Notes: generated by a model not told the origin, from the sequence alone. 64,000 nt of DNA from Chryseobacterium edaphi (GCF_025628985.1 NZ_JAOTEM010000001.1:372001-436000); one strand, 5' to 3'; positions 37,305 through 46,852 are shown, counted from the stretch's first letter. Program-made: numbers and translations.

Positions 37305-39683
37305 ATGAAGAGATATCTACTATTGTTTTCGTTATTTTTACTCAATTCAAATTTTCTTTTTTCACAAACTATTTATCCAAGAGTTGTTGGTAAACCAAAT
37401 CCAAATTTAGACAAAAAAGCAGGTCAGTTTATTGATGTTAATGCCGCTGGTTATGCTCCGACAGCTTATACTCCTACCCAGTTAGTGAAAGATATATTAA
37501 TATCATCAGGAACAAATTCTTGTGTTACACCTACTGTAACTAACGTTCAGGTGAGTCCAAATTTACCAGCAACTAACGCCAACAGATCATGGGGATATTT
37601 CCATAAAGGAACAACAAACTTCCCATTTACAGATGGTATTATATTAATGACTGGAAGAGCCAGTGACGCTGGAAATTCTTATATTGATGTTAATACAAAT
37701 ATCAGCGTTGGCTTCAATGTAGGGACTGGTAGCGATCCGGATTTAGTTACGGCTACAAGCCCATCCGCTACTTTATCAGATGCGGTCATTTTAGAATTTG
37801 ATTTCGTGCCGACATCATCACAAGTGAAATTTAATTATTTATTTGCTTCTGAAGAATATACAGGTTCTTTCCCATGTAGCTTTTCTGATGCATTTGCTTT
37901 GTTGTTGAGACCTACAGCAGGTGGACCTTATGTAAATATGGCTGTATTGCCGGCTCCGGGTTCTGGTCCGGTAAGTGTAACAAATATTCATCCGGCTAAT
38001 AATTTTGCAGGAGGAAATATGGGTTGCGCAGCTGTGAATGCCACATTTTTTGGAGGATATAATACTACAAATATAGAAACCAATTTTAATGGTAGAACAG
38101 TTCCTTTGACTGCAACAGCTACAGTTGTACCGGGACAATCTTACCACTTTAAAATGGTTTTGGCTGATGCAATTGACAGAAGCTATGATTCTGCAGTATT
38201 TTTAGAAGGTGGTTCTTTCAATATCGGTGTAGAATTATTAGATCCTTCGGGAGCTCAGTTACCTGAGGAAATAAATGTTTGTGATAATGTACCGCAAGTC
38301 ATTACAGCATCAGTAAGTGATCCTAATTTATTATATCAGTGGTATTTTAACGGAACTGCTATTCCGGGAGCTACAACCAATGTTATTACTGCAGTACAAC
38401 CTGGAAATTATACGATTGAAGTTACCGTTCCGGGAAATCCTTGTCCGGGAACTGCAACAATTAAGATAAATGGAGGAACAACGCCTTTAGCTCAGGATGC
38501 GTCATTCCGTTTATGTAGTACTCCTGATATTACAACATTCGATTTGAATAATGCCAAACCATTAATTAGTCCTACACCGAATGCCGTTTTCAGATTTTAT
38601 ACAACTCAGGCAGATGCGGCCGCTCAAAATGGTAATTTTATTCAAACTCCGGCAAATTATAACGGAACCGATGGTCAGATTCTGTATGTAGTAGTTTCTG
38701 ATGGAGGTTTCTGTAGTAAAACTATTAAGTTAACATTGATTAGAGAAGTTACTCCCATTGCAGAAGTAACTTCTACCAGAATCAGAGTTTGTCCGGGAGA
38801 ATCTGTGACACTTACTGCTACAGGTGGTGTAACTTATCTTTGGGATAATTTTACCGGAAATGGTAATACTCAAACTATTCCTGTTTATCAGACTACAACA
38901 TTTACTGTATATGCAATTGGAGCAAAAGGATGTAAATCTCTTTTACCTGCAAAAATTACAGTAGAAGTCGTTCCGGCAATCACTTCTCCTTTGATGGATG
39001 TTGAAATGTGTATTGGCGATAGTATCGTTTTAGATGCAGGAGCAGGAACAAATTATACATATGTATGGAGTACAGGAGCAACAACGCAAACAATCACAGC
39101 AACACAATTAGGAATTTATACAGTAACAATCAATAATGGTATTTGCCAAGAATTATTTACTGTGAAAGTACTTGGTGCATCATCGCCGTTCTTTACAAAT
39201 ATTAGCTATGAAAATAATACTTTAACGGCAATCGCTACCAATCCTTCCATCAATAATATTTACGGGACTTTAGAATACTCTATTGACGGAGGAGTTCATT
39301 GGCAAGATTCTAATATCTTTACAAATCTTACAGACAATACGACTTATAATATTCTCGTTAGAATAAAAGGTACCACTTGTGTGGGGACAGTTGAGTTCTT
39401 TACATTAGCAATCAACAATGTCATTACTCCGAATCAGGATGGTGTAAACGATGTATTGGATCTTACCAACTTAAAAGACTTTAATAATTTCACAGGATCA
39501 ATCTATGACAGATATGGTGTTGAAATTTTCAGATTCTCAAAAGAGAGACCAATCTGGGACGGAACCATTGCAGGAAAAAGATTACCGACAGCAACTTATT
39601 GGTACAAATTTAACTTCGAATACAAGAAGTCTAAAGTACAAATGAACAGATCCGGATGGATCATGTTGAAAAACAGAGAATAA
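37305..39683 (+). CDS. Choice-of-anchor L domain protein with T9SS type B sorting domain (paralog C)
   Basis: 792 residues, same layout as paralog A. Signal peptide MKRYLLLFSLFLLNSNFLFSQ, anchor-L domain (about 40-320: EFDFVPTSSQVKFNYLFASEEY, GRTVPLTATATVVPGQSYHFKMV), Ig-like units including VCPGESVTLTATGGVTYLW, a further beta domain, and type B sorting domain NVITPNQDGVNDVLDL ... GWIMLKNRE. The C-terminal subdomain has the RYG and W-D-G pattern (DRYGVEIFRF, IWDGTIAG) shared by all three. It is closed by a terminator that also serves rsmA. Confidence 0.9.
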   Translation: MKRYLLLFSLFLLNSNFLFSQTIYPRVVGKPNPNLDKKAGQFIDVNAAGYAPTAYTPTQLVKDILISSGTNSCVTPTVTNVQVSPNLPATNANRSWGYFHKGTTNFPFTDGIILMTGRASDAGNSYIDVNTNISVGFNVGTGSDPDLVTATSPSATLSDAVILEFDFVPTSSQVKFNYLFASEEYTGSFPCSFSDAFALLLRPTAGGPYVNMAVLPAPGSGPVSVTNIHPANNFAGGNMGCAAVNATFFGGYNTTNIETNFNGRTVPLTATATVVPGQSYHFKMVLADAIDRSYDSAVFLEGGSFNIGVELLDPSGAQLPEEINVCDNVPQVITASVSDPNLLYQWYFNGTAIPGATTNVITAVQPGNYTIEVTVPGNPCPGTATIKINGGTTPLAQDASFRLCSTPDITTFDLNNAKPLISPTPNAVFRFYTTQADAAAQNGNFIQTPANYNGTDGQILYVVVSDGGFCSKTIKLTLIREVTPIAEVTSTRIRVCPGESVTLTATGGVTYLWDNFTGNGNTQTIPVYQTTTFTVYAIGAKGCKSLLPAKITVEVVPAITSPLMDVEMCIGDSIVLDAGAGTNYTYVWSTGATTQTITATQLGIYTVTINNGICQELFTVKVLGASSPFFTNISYENNTLTAIATNPSINNIYGTLEYSIDGGVHWQDSNIFTNLTDNTTYNILVRIKGTTCVGTVEFFTLAINNVITPNQDGVNDVLDLTNLKDFNNFTGSIYDRYGVEIFRFSKERPIWDGTIAGKRLPTATYWYKFNFEYKKSKVQMNRSGWIMLKNRE

Positions 39684-39703
39684 TCTTAAAACAGATATCA
39701 ATA

Positions 39704-39735
39704 AAAATAGCCTTTCAAATTTGAAAGGCTATTTT
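39704..39735. terminator. Bidirectional terminator, perfect 32-base palindrome
   Basis: The left arm AAAATAGCCTTTCAAA and right arm TTTGAAAGGCTATTTT are exact complements, between the convergent paralog C and rsmA genes. Confidence 0.92.
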
Positions 39736-39758
39736 GTTTATTAATAATTCAAAAAAAA

Positions 39759-40529
39759 TTATATATTTTCTTTCCAGAGTTTGGTGAAGTGAATAAAATC
39801 CTCTACACTTAATTCTTCAGCTCTTTTATCCATAAATTCGTGAGTTTTTAAGGCTTCTGGAATGTTCATAACCTTCCATGAGTTGGATAATTTTTTTCTT
39901 CTCTGTCCAAAACCTGCTTTTACAATTTGCTTAAAAAGAACTTCATTTCCTACAAGACCTTCTTTAGGGTTCCTGGTCAGTCTTATTACACCGGATTTTA
40001 CTTTCGGTGGCGGATTGAATACATTTTCATGAACCGTAAACAAATATGTCACATCATAATATGCCTGTACCAAAACGGAGAGAATTCCATAGTCTTTGGT
40101 TCTCGGAACAGCAGCAGTTCTTTCTGCAACTTCCTTTTGGAACATTCCAACCATTTCAGGAACAATTTGATAATAATCAATAATTTTAAATAAAATCTGA
40201 GACGAAATATTGTAAGGGAAATTTCCGATGATTGCGATCTGTTCGCCATTAATAAAATTAAAATCCTGCTTCAAAAAATCTCCTACGAAGGTTTCTTCTG
40301 TAGCTTTAGCATAGTTTTTTTTAAGATAATCAATAGATTCTGTGTCAATTTCAGCCAGATAAATAGTCTGGTCTTTATCCAAAAGATATTTGGTAAGCAC
40401 GCCCATTCCTGGTCCTACTTCCATGACGTTGTTGTAGTTTTCGTAGCTTAAGACTTCTACAATATTTTTTGCGATGTTTTCATCCGTCAAAAAGTGTTGA
40501 CCCAGATGTTTTTTTGCTCTTACACTCAA
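39759..40529 (-). CDS. rsmA: 16S rRNA (adenine(1518)-N6/adenine(1519)-N6)-dimethyltransferase
   Basis: Dimethylates two adjacent adenines near the 3' end of 16S rRNA during small-subunit assembly. 256 residues. Motifs: KKHLGQHFLTDENIAKNIV at the N-terminus, SAM-binding EVGPGMGVLTKYLL (motif I), and the catalytic GNFPYNISSQIL (NFPY). The C-terminal helical part has NPPPKVKSGVIRL and GFGQRRKKLSN, typical of KsgA. It is divergent from ftsX with 92 bases between. Confidence 0.97.
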   Translation of the reverse strand: MSVRAKKHLGQHFLTDENIAKNIVEVLSYENYNNVMEVGPGMGVLTKYLLDKDQTIYLAEIDTESIDYLKKNYAKATEETFVGDFLKQDFNFINGEQIAIIGNFPYNISSQILFKIIDYYQIVPEMVGMFQKEVAERTAAVPRTKDYGILSVLVQAYYDVTYLFTVHENVFNPPPKVKSGVIRLTRNPKEGLVGNEVLFKQIVKAGFGQRRKKLSNSWKVMNIPEALKTHEFMDKRAEELSVEDFIHFTKLWKENI

Positions 40530-40621
40530 AGTTTATTTATGATTTCGTTAACAATGATTTTCTCTTATTCGTTCCAAATTTCGGTAGAATTTTTCTATTT
40601 TAGCCAAAAATTTTAATATTA

Positions 40622-41518
40622 ATGGCGAAATCTGTAGAAGAGTTTAATAAGAAAAGGCTTCGGTCTAGCAATATTACTGTTGTAATAAGTATTGCCCTTG
40701 TGTTATTTTTATTGGGATTAATGGGCTTGATTTTGATCAATGCACAGAAATATTCTGATTATCTGAAAGAGCAACTTGTTGTAAACGCGTACTTTGACGA
40801 AAATTATGACGTAAAAGATTCTGCCAGAATTGTAAAGCAGGAAGCGGATGCAGTTCAGCAAATTCAAAAACTGGAATCTGTAAAACGTACAACTTATATC
40901 TCTAAAAAACAGGCTTCGGCTGAAGCTAAAAAAAGTTTGGGTGTCAACAGTGAAGCACTTTTTGAAGACGATATCTTTCCGGCTTCTGTAGAAATTGCCT
41001 TAAAACCTGAATATACAGACTCAACCAAAATCGGTGCAGTTTTGTCTCAGATCAAATCAGTTCCCGGAATCGTAGATGTGAAAAACGATTCTGATTCTCA
41101 GAAAATTTACGATAAATTAAATAAAATTCTAAAATGGATTTTGGCATTTTGCGTTTTGTTTTTAGTTTTGGCGATTGTTTTAATTAACAATTCGATAAGA
41201 TTAAAAGTTTTCTCAAAAAGATTTATCATCAAAACCATGCAGCTTGTTGGTGCAAAAAGACGATTTATCTTGACACCTTTTATCAAAGAAGCTTTAATTC
41301 TTGGTTTGTTGGGTGCAGTTCTAGCTTTATTGGCATTGTCTGGACTTTGGTATTACTTTACAACCACTATAAAAACTCCATTTGTACAAGATACCAATCA
41401 ATATTTCTGGTTAGTTCTTTTAATTTTCGGAGTAGGTATTTTCATCACAATATTAAGTACAATCGTTGCAACATGGAGATTCCTGAGATCAAATGTTGAC
41501 GACTTATATTATTCTTAA
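40622..41518 (+). CDS. ftsX: Cell division protein FtsX
   Basis: Permease-like partner of the FtsE ATPase; it transmits ATP-driven change to peptidoglycan hydrolases at the septum. 298 residues. First helix about 20-42, a periplasmic domain of about 120 residues (VNAYFDENYDVKDSARIV, FPASVEIALKPEYTD), then three helices at the C-terminal half, including RLKVFSKRFIIKTMQLVGAKRRFI, the FtsX cytoplasmic loop. ftsE is not adjacent. The DUF3098 gene starts 4 bases after its stop. Confidence 0.94.
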   Translation: MAKSVEEFNKKRLRSSNITVVISIALVLFLLGLMGLILINAQKYSDYLKEQLVVNAYFDENYDVKDSARIVKQEADAVQQIQKLESVKRTTYISKKQASAEAKKSLGVNSEALFEDDIFPASVEIALKPEYTDSTKIGAVLSQIKSVPGIVDVKNDSDSQKIYDKLNKILKWILAFCVLFLVLAIVLINNSIRLKVFSKRFIIKTMQLVGAKRRFILTPFIKEALILGLLGAVLALLALSGLWYYFTTTIKTPFVQDTNQYFWLVLLIFGVGIFITILSTIVATWRFLRSNVDDLYYS

Positions 41519-41522
41519 AAAA

Positions 41523-41822
41523 ATGGGCAAAAAAACACATAAATTTTCCGCGTCAGATTTTGGGACGGAAACAGAAGTTTCAGAAAGATCAGCTTTCTAT
41601 TTCGGAAAAGAAAACTACAAATGGATGCTTATCGGTTTAGCTTGCATCGTTGTAGGTTTCCTTTTAATGATGGGACCGGATGCGAATACAATTGACGGTA
41701 AATTAGATCCAAATTCCTGGAACGATGGTATATTTTCAATCAGAAGAATCAGAATCGCACCCTTGTTGATTGTGATCGGTTTTGTGATTGAAATTTACGC
41801 AATTCTGAAAAGGAAGAAATAA
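41523..41822 (+). CDS. DUF3098 domain membrane protein
   Basis: 99 residues from the ATG at 41523; an ATG at 41493 lies inside ftsX and is excluded. Two helices (about 30-50, WMLIGLACIVVGFLLMMG; and about 75-93, APLLIVIGFVIEIYAIL) flank a short DANTIDGKLDPNSWNDGIFSIRRI loop typical of DUF3098. Together with ftsX upstream and uppP downstream it forms a layout I recall as common in Bacteroidetes. It may take part in envelope growth; no direct evidence. Confidence 0.88.
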   Translation: MGKKTHKFSASDFGTETEVSERSAFYFGKENYKWMLIGLACIVVGFLLMMGPDANTIDGKLDPNSWNDGIFSIRRIRIAPLLIVIGFVIEIYAILKRKK

Positions 41823-41872
41823 AAAGAACTAAGTAAAAAGTATATGAACCAGACAAGATGGTTCAGATAAAG

Positions 41873-41902
41873 AAAAGTCGGTTGTTTAACAATTGACTTT
41901 TT
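41873..41902 (+). terminator. Probable terminator between the DUF3098 gene and uppP
   Basis: AAAAGTCGGTTG pairs with CAATTGACTTTT through two G-T wobbles, followed by T residues. It may be leaky, as uppP follows 53 bases later. Confidence 0.65.
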
Positions 41903-41954
41903 GTTTAAATTAAAAAATAGGCTCAAGCAATTTGCCAAAAGCCAGCTGCTAATT

Positions 41955-42773
41955 ATGGATTTAATCAAAGCAATCATCATTGCAATCATAGAAGGTCTTA
42001 CAGAATATCTACCGATTTCATCAACAGCTCATATGGGTTTCACAGCGAACTTGATGGGCTTGGAAGAAACAGAATTTCTAAAAATGTTTCAGGTTTCCAT
42101 ACAGTTTGGGGCAATTCTTTCAGTTGTAGTTGCTTACTGGAAAAAGTTTTTTGACCTGAAAAATCTTCAGTTTTATTTCAAATTGGGTTTTGCAGTAATT
42201 CCGGCTTTGGTTTTAGGATATATTTTTGACGATAAAATTGAGGCCGTTTTAGGAAATCAAATTGCTATTTCATCTGTTTTGGTTTTGGGCGGTGTTGTTC
42301 TTCTATTTGCAGATAAGTGGTTTAAAAATCCTGTTATTCATGACGAAAAAGAATTGTCTATAAAAAAAGCGGTCATTATAGGGTTTTGGCAATGTCTTGC
42401 GATGATGCCCGGAACGAGTAGAAGTGCAGCTTCTATAATTGGTGGAATGACACAGGGTTTAACAAGAAAAGCAGCAGCAGAATTTTCATTTTTCTTAGCT
42501 GTTCCTACCATGTTGGCGGTGACTGTTTATTCAGTTTTTGTGAAAACCTGGGGTAAAGAAACTGCAAATCCGATGAAAGGATACGAGATGATTCTTGAAT
42601 CTCAAGATCACATCATGATATTTATTGTGGGGAATATTGTTGCATTTATCATAGCACTTATCGCAATCAAAGCATTCATTGGTGTTCTGAATAAATATGG
42701 TTTCAAACCTTGGGGATGGTACAGAATTATTGTCGGAATTGCTTTGTTGGTTTATTTTTATTGGTTTAAATAA
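41955..42773 (+). CDS. uppP: Undecaprenyl-diphosphatase UppP/BacA
   Basis: Dephosphorylates undecaprenyl diphosphate to recycle the lipid carrier for peptidoglycan and other wall polymers. 272 residues from the ATG at 41955 (MDLIKAIIIAIIEGLTEYLP); an ATG at 41901 adds 18 residues not typical of the family and overlaps the hairpin upstream. Motifs: EGLTEYLPISSTAH (with the usual Glu and Ser) and PGTSRSAASIIGGM, both parts of the active site. About eight membrane helices. The gene is followed by the R2 repeat-like segment. Confidence 0.95.
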   Translation: MDLIKAIIIAIIEGLTEYLPISSTAHMGFTANLMGLEETEFLKMFQVSIQFGAILSVVVAYWKKFFDLKNLQFYFKLGFAVIPALVLGYIFDDKIEAVLGNQIAISSVLVLGGVVLLFADKWFKNPVIHDEKELSIKKAVIIGFWQCLAMMPGTSRSAASIIGGMTQGLTRKAAAEFSFFLAVPTMLAVTVYSVFVKTWGKETANPMKGYEMILESQDHIMIFIVGNIVAFIIALIAIKAFIGVLNKYGFKPWGWYRIIVGIALLVYFYWFK

Positions 42774-42777
42774 CTTT

Positions 42778-42865
42778 TAGGGCAGCTTTTCCGCCTTCCA
42801 CTCCCGCTTTTTTTCCTACACTTCGTTCCTGCAAAAAGAGCTCCGTTCAAGTCGGGCTGCGAGAG
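42778..42865. repeat. G+C-rich intergenic repeat-like element R2
   Basis: About 88 bases, clearly richer in G+C than the flanks. GCAGC near 42782 pairs with GCTGC near 42856, and internal GCTTTTTTT pairs with AAAAAGAGC around a CCTACACTTCGTTCCTGC loop. The sequence (CCGCCTTCCACTCCCGC, GAGCTCCGTTCAAGTCGGGC) resembles an interspersed element I recall from Flavobacteria. It lies between uppP and truB. Confidence 0.6.
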
Positions 42866-42913
42866 ATTCAACGTAAACAAAATATTACTCATTACCAATT
42901 ACTTATCAACTTT

Positions 42914-43612
42914 ATGACAGCAGAACAACTTCTCGAAGGGCATGTTTTTCTTTTAGACAAACCTCTGGACTGGACTTCCTTTCAGGCGGTCAATAAAATG
43001 AAATACAAACTCAAAAGCGAGTTTGGTCTTCCGAAGAAATTTAAAATAGGTCATGCAGGAACTTTAGATCCTAGAGCAACTGGTCTTTTGATTGTCTGCA
43101 CAGGAAAATTCACGAAAAAAATTCCTGAAATACAGGACGCTCCAAAGGAATATTGGACAGAGATAAAAATTGGAGTACAGACAGAATCTTATGACACAGA
43201 AAAACCTGAAATTCTTCAACAGGATATTTCACATATCACTGAAGGAAACGTAAAAGAAGCTCTAGATAAATTTTTAGGTGAAATCGAACAGACTCCACCT
43301 ATTTTCTCTGCCATTAAAATTGATGGAAAAAGAGCTTATGATATGGCGAGAGCAGGACAGGAGGTTGAGATGAAATCAAGAAAAACTACTATCAATTATA
43401 TTAAAAATGTAGAAATCAATTTTCCGATAGTAAGCTTTATGGTAGGTTGTTCAAAAGGAACTTACATTAGAAGTTTAGCTCACGATATTGGTCAGGAATT
43501 AGGAGTTGGTGCATATTTAACACAATTAAGAAGAACAAAAATCGGGGATTACAACGTAGATGATGCAACTTCAGATTTTTTAGAAAACGAATACAGATTT
43601 GAAAATTTATGA
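42914..43612 (+). CDS. truB: tRNA pseudouridine(55) synthase
   Basis: Forms pseudouridine 55 in the T loop of tRNA. 232 residues, short form without a long PUA tail. Motifs: FLLDKPLDWTSFQAVN, the catalytic-loop GHAGTLDPRATGLL (Asp nucleophile), EQTPPIFSAIKIDGKRAYDMARAG and the late CSKGTYIRSLAHDIGQELG. Its TGA overlaps the next ATG by 4 bases, indicating coupled translation with the following envelope-protein gene. Confidence 0.96.
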   Translation: MTAEQLLEGHVFLLDKPLDWTSFQAVNKMKYKLKSEFGLPKKFKIGHAGTLDPRATGLLIVCTGKFTKKIPEIQDAPKEYWTEIKIGVQTESYDTEKPEILQQDISHITEGNVKEALDKFLGEIEQTPPIFSAIKIDGKRAYDMARAGQEVEMKSRKTTINYIKNVEINFPIVSFMVGCSKGTYIRSLAHDIGQELGVGAYLTQLRRTKIGDYNVDDATSDFLENEYRFENL

Positions 43613-44202
43613 TGAGAAATTTATTGATTTTATCATTTTTATTGATTTCACTACAATCATTTTCACAGGTCGATCAATCGAAGAAACCGAAAATGGATTT
43701 CTATTTTAATCCTACTTTAAACATAGGTTACAACGTGAAAAATCAAAGTAAGAGAAATCAAAATCAAGATTCTCAGTATTATCAAGATTATGTTTCGCCA
43801 TATCTTCCGAATGATTTTACTTATGGCATTTCTGCAGTTGGAGGTTACAATTTTCTTCCTAACTTTGCAATCGGGACAGGCTTGAAGTATAGTTATATAG
43901 ATCCGAATTTTCACATGATGTACTGGTTGATTCAGCCAAAATTTGTTTTTAATCCGGGTGACGAAGCTTTTTTTATTGATGTTACTTATGGAAAGCAGAT
44001 CAATAAGTCAGTCATTTCAAATTCTGAATTTTGGGGATTAAAATTAGGACTTCAAGTGGCGTATTCAAAAAGACTAAGCCAGGAAGGAGGTTTGGTTTTT
44101 GAAACTTTACAAGCATCACGCTCAAACACATTATTTATAGGATTAAGTTACGGAATCACGATTTTCAGTAATAAAAATTACACAGTAGAAGGAATAGACT
44201 AA
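43609..44202 (+). CDS. Outer-membrane beta-barrel-like protein, hypothetical
   Basis: 197 residues with signal peptide [20 protein letters not shown]. The mature part shows alternating aromatic and small-residue strands ([61 protein letters not shown]), suggesting an 8-stranded barrel, though the C-terminus (KNYTVEGID) lacks the usual terminal Phe. A second ATG at 43612 is equally possible. It is translationally coupled on both sides: 4-base overlap with truB and 1-base overlap with the downstream pseudouridine synthase gene. Function unknown. Confidence 0.82.
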   Translation: MMRNLLILSFLLISLQSFSQVDQSKKPKMDFYFNPTLNIGYNVKNQSKRNQNQDSQYYQDYVSPYLPNDFTYGISAVGGYNFLPNFAIGTGLKYSYIDPNFHMMYWLIQPKFVFNPGDEAFFIDVTYGKQINKSVISNSEFWGLKLGLQVAYSKRLSQEGGLVFETLQASRSNTLFIGLSYGITIFSNKNYTVEGID

Positions 44203-44924
44203 TGGAAAAAACACGTATCAATAAATATCTCTCGGAAGTAGGTTTCTGCTCAAGACGAGCCGCAGACAAACTTTTAGAAGAGGGAAGAATCACAATTAAC
44301 GGAAAAGTACCCGAATTGGGAACAAAAGTATCTGATGAAGACGTGGTGGAAGTTGACGGAAAACCCGTCCGTGAATCTGAAGATAAACCTATTTATATTG
44401 CTTTCAATAAACCTGTAGGAATTGTTTGTACTACAGATACAAAGCGTGAGATTGATAATATTATAGAATACATAAACCATCCGAAAAGAATTTTTCCTAT
44501 CGGACGATTAGATAAACCGAGTGAAGGTTTGATTTTGTTGACGAATGACGGTGATATCGTTAATAAAATCCTTCGAGGAAAGAATAACCATGAAAAAGAA
44601 TATCTGGTAAGAGTTGACAAACCGCTTAATACTAAATTTCTCGAAAAAATGCGAAATGGTGTTCCTATTCTTGATACTGTTACTAAAAAGTGTGAAGTGG
44701 AGAGAATAGATGATATGACTTTCCGTATTGTTTTGACTCAGGGTTTAAATAGACAGATCAGAAGAATGTGTGAATTCCTTGGCTATGAAGTGAAAAAACT
44801 GAAACGTATAAGAATTATGAATATCAAACTTGATCTTCCTCTAGGAAAGTGGCGAGATTTGACAGATGAGGAACTTATAGAGCTTAATCTTTTACTCGAT
44901 GGCTCTTCAAAAACTTTTGAATAA
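44202..44924 (+). CDS. rluF: 23S rRNA pseudouridine synthase, RluF-like
   Basis: 240 residues. An N-terminal S4 RNA-binding domain ([30 protein letters not shown]) is followed by the RluB/E/F-type catalytic domain with [34 protein letters not shown] (catalytic Asp) and [28 protein letters not shown]. These point to RluF (U2604), though RluE/RluB relatives look alike. It starts on the last base of the previous stop codon. No obvious terminator follows. Confidence 0.92.
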   Translation: MEKTRINKYLSEVGFCSRRAADKLLEEGRITINGKVPELGTKVSDEDVVEVDGKPVRESEDKPIYIAFNKPVGIVCTTDTKREIDNIIEYINHPKRIFPIGRLDKPSEGLILLTNDGDIVNKILRGKNNHEKEYLVRVDKPLNTKFLEKMRNGVPILDTVTKKCEVERIDDMTFRIVLTQGLNRQIRRMCEFLGYEVKKLKRIRIMNIKLDLPLGKWRDLTDEELIELNLLLDGSSKTFE

Positions 44925-45132
44925 GATATTTTATATTTAATTTCCAAAAAAAAATAGTACGTTTTATATATTTATGATTATCAAATAAGTAATGTTAAAA
45001 GTGTTTTGAATACTGATTAAAACAATCTTTTATAGAAATTTAATTCACAAATTAGCAGTTATTTTTATCATGTTTTAAATGTAATTGATTATATTTTAAC
45101 GATTTAACTTTTTTTAATCAAATATTTGTTCT

Positions 45133-45140
45133 TATATTTG
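45133..45140 (+). promoter_or_regulatory. -7 promoter box TATATTTG
   Basis: Exact TAnnTTTG, 45 bases before the start of the three-gene operon at 45186. Confidence 0.6.
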
Positions 45141-45185
45141 TGTAAGATAATTGAAAAATTATTATTAAACACAATTACAAATAAA

Positions 45186-45995
45186 ATGATGAAAAAGAAT
45201 CTCTTTTTGATAGCAGCATCTTGTCTGCTATTTATTTCAGAAACGAAAGCCCAAATAGGGATAGGTACTACAACTGTAGAAAATGATTTACTTCTAAAAA
45301 TTACTTCTCCTAATAAAGGCATTCTTCTTCCAAGTTTAAATATTTCAAATCTAAATTTAGCGGCTCCGGTTACAAGTCCAAGTCTTGGATTGTTGGCTTA
45401 CAATAATGCATCCGGAAAACAAGGATTTAATTTTTGGGATGGTACAAAATGGAAAGAACTCGTGGATACCAAAAATATTTATTCTGTTTTGGGTTTAACG
45501 ATTTCTTATAGTACATCCAATTCTTCTGTACTTACTTTAAATAGCATTTCAGGTCCATTGAATTACACTGAAAATTCGACTCCCGGAACAGTTTGGACAG
45601 AAGTTCCCGGTCTTTCCAAAGATATTACCATTACTCAAACAAACAATAGTGTTTTTGTTATCACCGAAGGAATGGTACAGGCAAATAATACCAATCTGAA
45701 TTCTTTAGCGGTTTATACATATGCGGTAGGAATTTTTGTGGATGGTAAACTTGCGGGAGTGCGCAATTATTCGGCAAATTACGGAAGGTCTTATCAATAC
45801 GACTTTTTCTCAATCAATACATTATTTAAAAATCTTACGGTAGGGAATCATACAATCAAGACATATGTTACTATGAGAGCTAATCAATATTCTAACGCAA
45901 CAGAATGGAAATTTGGCGGAACAGCCAATGCAAATTCTGTGAATAATGATATGGCAACGATCAATATGTTTATAAAATTAACCGAAAAGTCATAA
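45186..45995 (+). CDS. Small secreted fibre-like protein, paralog 1 of 3
   Basis: 269 residues from the ATG at 45186 (or 45189); a longer frame from 45126 would overlap the -7 box. Signal peptide ends SETKAQ. An N-terminal segment of the Bacteroidetes IGIGTT...KGILLPSLN...GLLAYNNASG...FWDGTKWKEL form follows, as in tail-fibre-like surface proteins. The C-terminal half is a beta sandwich with FVITEGMVQ, YAVGIFVDGKLAGVRNY and LTVGNHTIKTYV. There is no T9SS sorting domain. The two following genes are paralogs, 12 and 2 bases apart. Function unknown. Confidence 0.82.
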   Translation: MMKKNLFLIAASCLLFISETKAQIGIGTTTVENDLLLKITSPNKGILLPSLNISNLNLAAPVTSPSLGLLAYNNASGKQGFNFWDGTKWKELVDTKNIYSVLGLTISYSTSNSSVLTLNSISGPLNYTENSTPGTVWTEVPGLSKDITITQTNNSVFVITEGMVQANNTNLNSLAVYTYAVGIFVDGKLAGVRNYSANYGRSYQYDFFSINTLFKNLTVGNHTIKTYVTMRANQYSNATEWKFGGTANANSVNNDMATINMFIKLTEKS

Positions 45996-46007
45996 AAACA
46001 CAAAGTA

Positions 46008-46850
46008 ATGAGAAATATATATTTATTGTTCCTTCTAATTTTGTTGGGAACTAATTTTGACGCTCAAAGCGGCTCGGTAGGGATAGGAACAGCTAATCCG
46101 AATTCGTCTGCAATTTTGGATCTTGTATCTAGTAGTAAAGGAATTATGATTCCTAAAGTTTCATTGAACCAAAATAATATATCGGATTATAGTTTTATGG
46201 CTACAACTCCTACTGTTTCACTTTTAGTTTATAATACGAATGCAAGTTTTTCGGGTGGAACAGGTTTGTATTATTGGGACGGTACAAAATGGGCATTTTA
46301 TTTTAATACTGCCAATATTAATTTATTGCTTGGTATTACAAAATATGCTTCAAAGATTTATAATACCGGAGTTTCGACAAATAATTATCCTGCAGATGCA
46401 ACTTCTGTTGGCTCATTTGTGAATGGAATTTCTATTGGTTCACCTTGGGTAGAAATTACAGATCCTACACCATTTAATTTTACAATTGACAGGGTAACAA
46501 ACAACGCAGTAGTGACTTTCACAGGAATGTTGCAACTCAATAATTCTTCTTCATCTTCTGCAAGTGTTACTTATGGTTTAGGAATTTTTATTGATGATAA
46601 ACTTATATCTTCAAAATCCGCCTCAATGAATATCGATAATACATGTGCATTTCAAGAATTTACGATCACAGGAATTGTTAATAATCTTACAGTAGGCAAT
46701 CATACTGTAAAATTGGGGGTAATGAATAGATCAAGTACTACAAGTACAACGATGAGTTACGGTCAAAAAGCTTCGAGTTGTACTAATATTTCAAATGATG
46801 AAGCAAGAATAAGTGCGATTGTATTAATTAACCAGCCATTACCTTATTAA
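46008..46850 (+). CDS. Small secreted fibre-like protein, paralog 2 of 3
   Basis: 280 residues. Signal peptide MRNIYLLFLLILLGTNFDAQ. The N-terminal module has VGIGTANPNSSAILDLVSSS, KGIMIPKVSLNQ, LLVYNTNAS and YYWDGTKW. The C-terminal sandwich has VVTFTGMLQLNNSS, YGLGIFIDDKLISSKSAS and LTVGNHTVKLGVMNRS. Same order as in paralog 1, moderate identity, and no sorting domain. Its stop is 2 bases before the next ATG. Confidence 0.82.
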   Translation: MRNIYLLFLLILLGTNFDAQSGSVGIGTANPNSSAILDLVSSSKGIMIPKVSLNQNNISDYSFMATTPTVSLLVYNTNASFSGGTGLYYWDGTKWAFYFNTANINLLLGITKYASKIYNTGVSTNNYPADATSVGSFVNGISIGSPWVEITDPTPFNFTIDRVTNNAVVTFTGMLQLNNSSSSSASVTYGLGIFIDDKLISSKSASMNIDNTCAFQEFTITGIVNNLTVGNHTVKLGVMNRSSTTSTTMSYGQKASSCTNISNDEARISAIVLINQPLPY

Positions 46851-46852
46851 TT

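Noticed and set aside
43714..43914. A 65-residue ORF antisense to the envelope protein
   Set aside because: Chance antisense frame without signals.
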